From NCBI GenBank assembly GCA_944358665.1, contig CALVRP010000093.1, positions 1 through 5,543 on the forward strand: 5,543 bases of DNA, in the 5' to 3' direction. Origin of the DNA: an uncultured Bacilli bacterium (GTDB lineage: Bacteria > Bacillota_I > Bacilli_A > RF39 > UBA660). A model generated the notes under the pieces. It worked only from the letters and a program-made list of their open reading frames with translations. It was not told the DNA's origin and made no database searches. Both the position numbers and the translations under genes were made by a program. Of this stretch, positions 5,498 to 5,543 are shown piece after piece. Every line of letters begins with the position of its first letter. Position 1 is the stretch's first letter.

Positions 5498-5543
5498 GTT
5501 TTAGGAGAAATTAATCCCTTACAAATCATAATTCTAGCTTTAA
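5485..5543 (-). CDS. C-terminus of an ISL3-family transposase, cut by the window edge
   Basis: Read leftwards from 5541 the frame gives KARIMICKGLISPKTKKA and then TAA at 5487-5485. ISL3 transposases end with a segment of the type NF..F+ARI-I--GL, and this fits it well. The piece is too short for a firm call by itself, but it lies about 70 bases inside a matching terminal repeat in the expected orientation. The catalytic DDE region is outside the window, so whether the gene is intact is unknown. Confidence 0.5.
   Translation of the reverse strand, partial: KARIMICKGLISPKTKKA

Larger units (their letters stand above)
5417..5543 (-). mobile_element. end of a probable ISL3-family insertion sequence, continuing past the window
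   Basis: GGTTCTTTGTCAAATAGTG, starting at 5417, resembles the terminal inverted repeats of ISL3-family elements (GGNTCTTTGTCAA type). From 5485 the minus strand encodes a transposase-like C-terminus, so this is the 3' end of an element transcribed leftwards. The family makes 8-bp target duplications; the candidate here is AAAAAGAC at 5409-5416. Just inside the end, CTTTGTC (5421-5427) can pair with GGCAAAG (5456-5462) and TGGG (5434-5437) with CCCA (5451-5454). The other end lies outside the window. The assignment is from memory of the family and from the two independent signs agreeing. Confidence 0.55.

Noticed and set aside
5503..5543. Start of a rightward gene after AGGAG at 5503
   Set aside because: No ATG, GTG or TTG lies at a suitable distance, and the opposite strand carries the more plausible coding frame.

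Overview
The window is very AT-rich and reads as DNA from a low-GC Gram-positive bacterium of the Bacillota/Bacilli type. The ribosome binding sites are AAGGA/AGGTGAT-like, promoters have TTGAAA- and TATAAT-type boxes, terminators are short hairpins followed by T runs, and there are a Gram-positive lipobox and a candidate Bacillus-type LexA box. UGA is a stop codon (it ends tex) and UGG encodes Trp, so this is not the UGA=Trp mycoplasma code. An uncultured, gut-type member of the Bacilli would fit, but that is inference.

Layout. Bases 1-251 are intergenic: a possible divergent gene start at the left edge, an imperfect 25-bp tandem repeat, a 9-bp inverted repeat, and an extended -10 promoter with a candidate LexA box directly upstream. 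Next comes a Y-family translesion DNA polymerase (252-1466) whose stop codon lies in its own terminator hairpin. A second unit follows: the RNA-binding protein Tex (best start 1529, end 3667), overlapped by 4 bp by a small lipoprotein gene (3664-4086).

The right part holds two tandem paralogous genes (4188-4727 and 4862-5410) for small secreted or surface-anchored beta-sandwich proteins resembling the TasA/camelysin group. Each has its own extended -10 promoter. At the same distance from each -10, a near-identical leader carries the imperfect dyad GGRAAGTGTACTTRCC. The paralogs are almost identical in the leader and signal-peptide region and diverge in the exported domain.

The window ends inside a probable ISL3-family insertion sequence. 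A terminal repeat beginning GGTTCTTTGTCAAATAGTG starts at 5417, six bases after the stop codon of the second surface gene. The minus strand from 5543 to 5485 encodes what looks like the C-terminus of its transposase. The IS seems to have landed where the native terminator of the second surface gene should be.

The polymerase and tex are housekeeping or stress genes with no evident link to the surface genes. The least explained element is the shared leader/dyad of the two surface genes, which suggests a co-regulated family of surface proteins.
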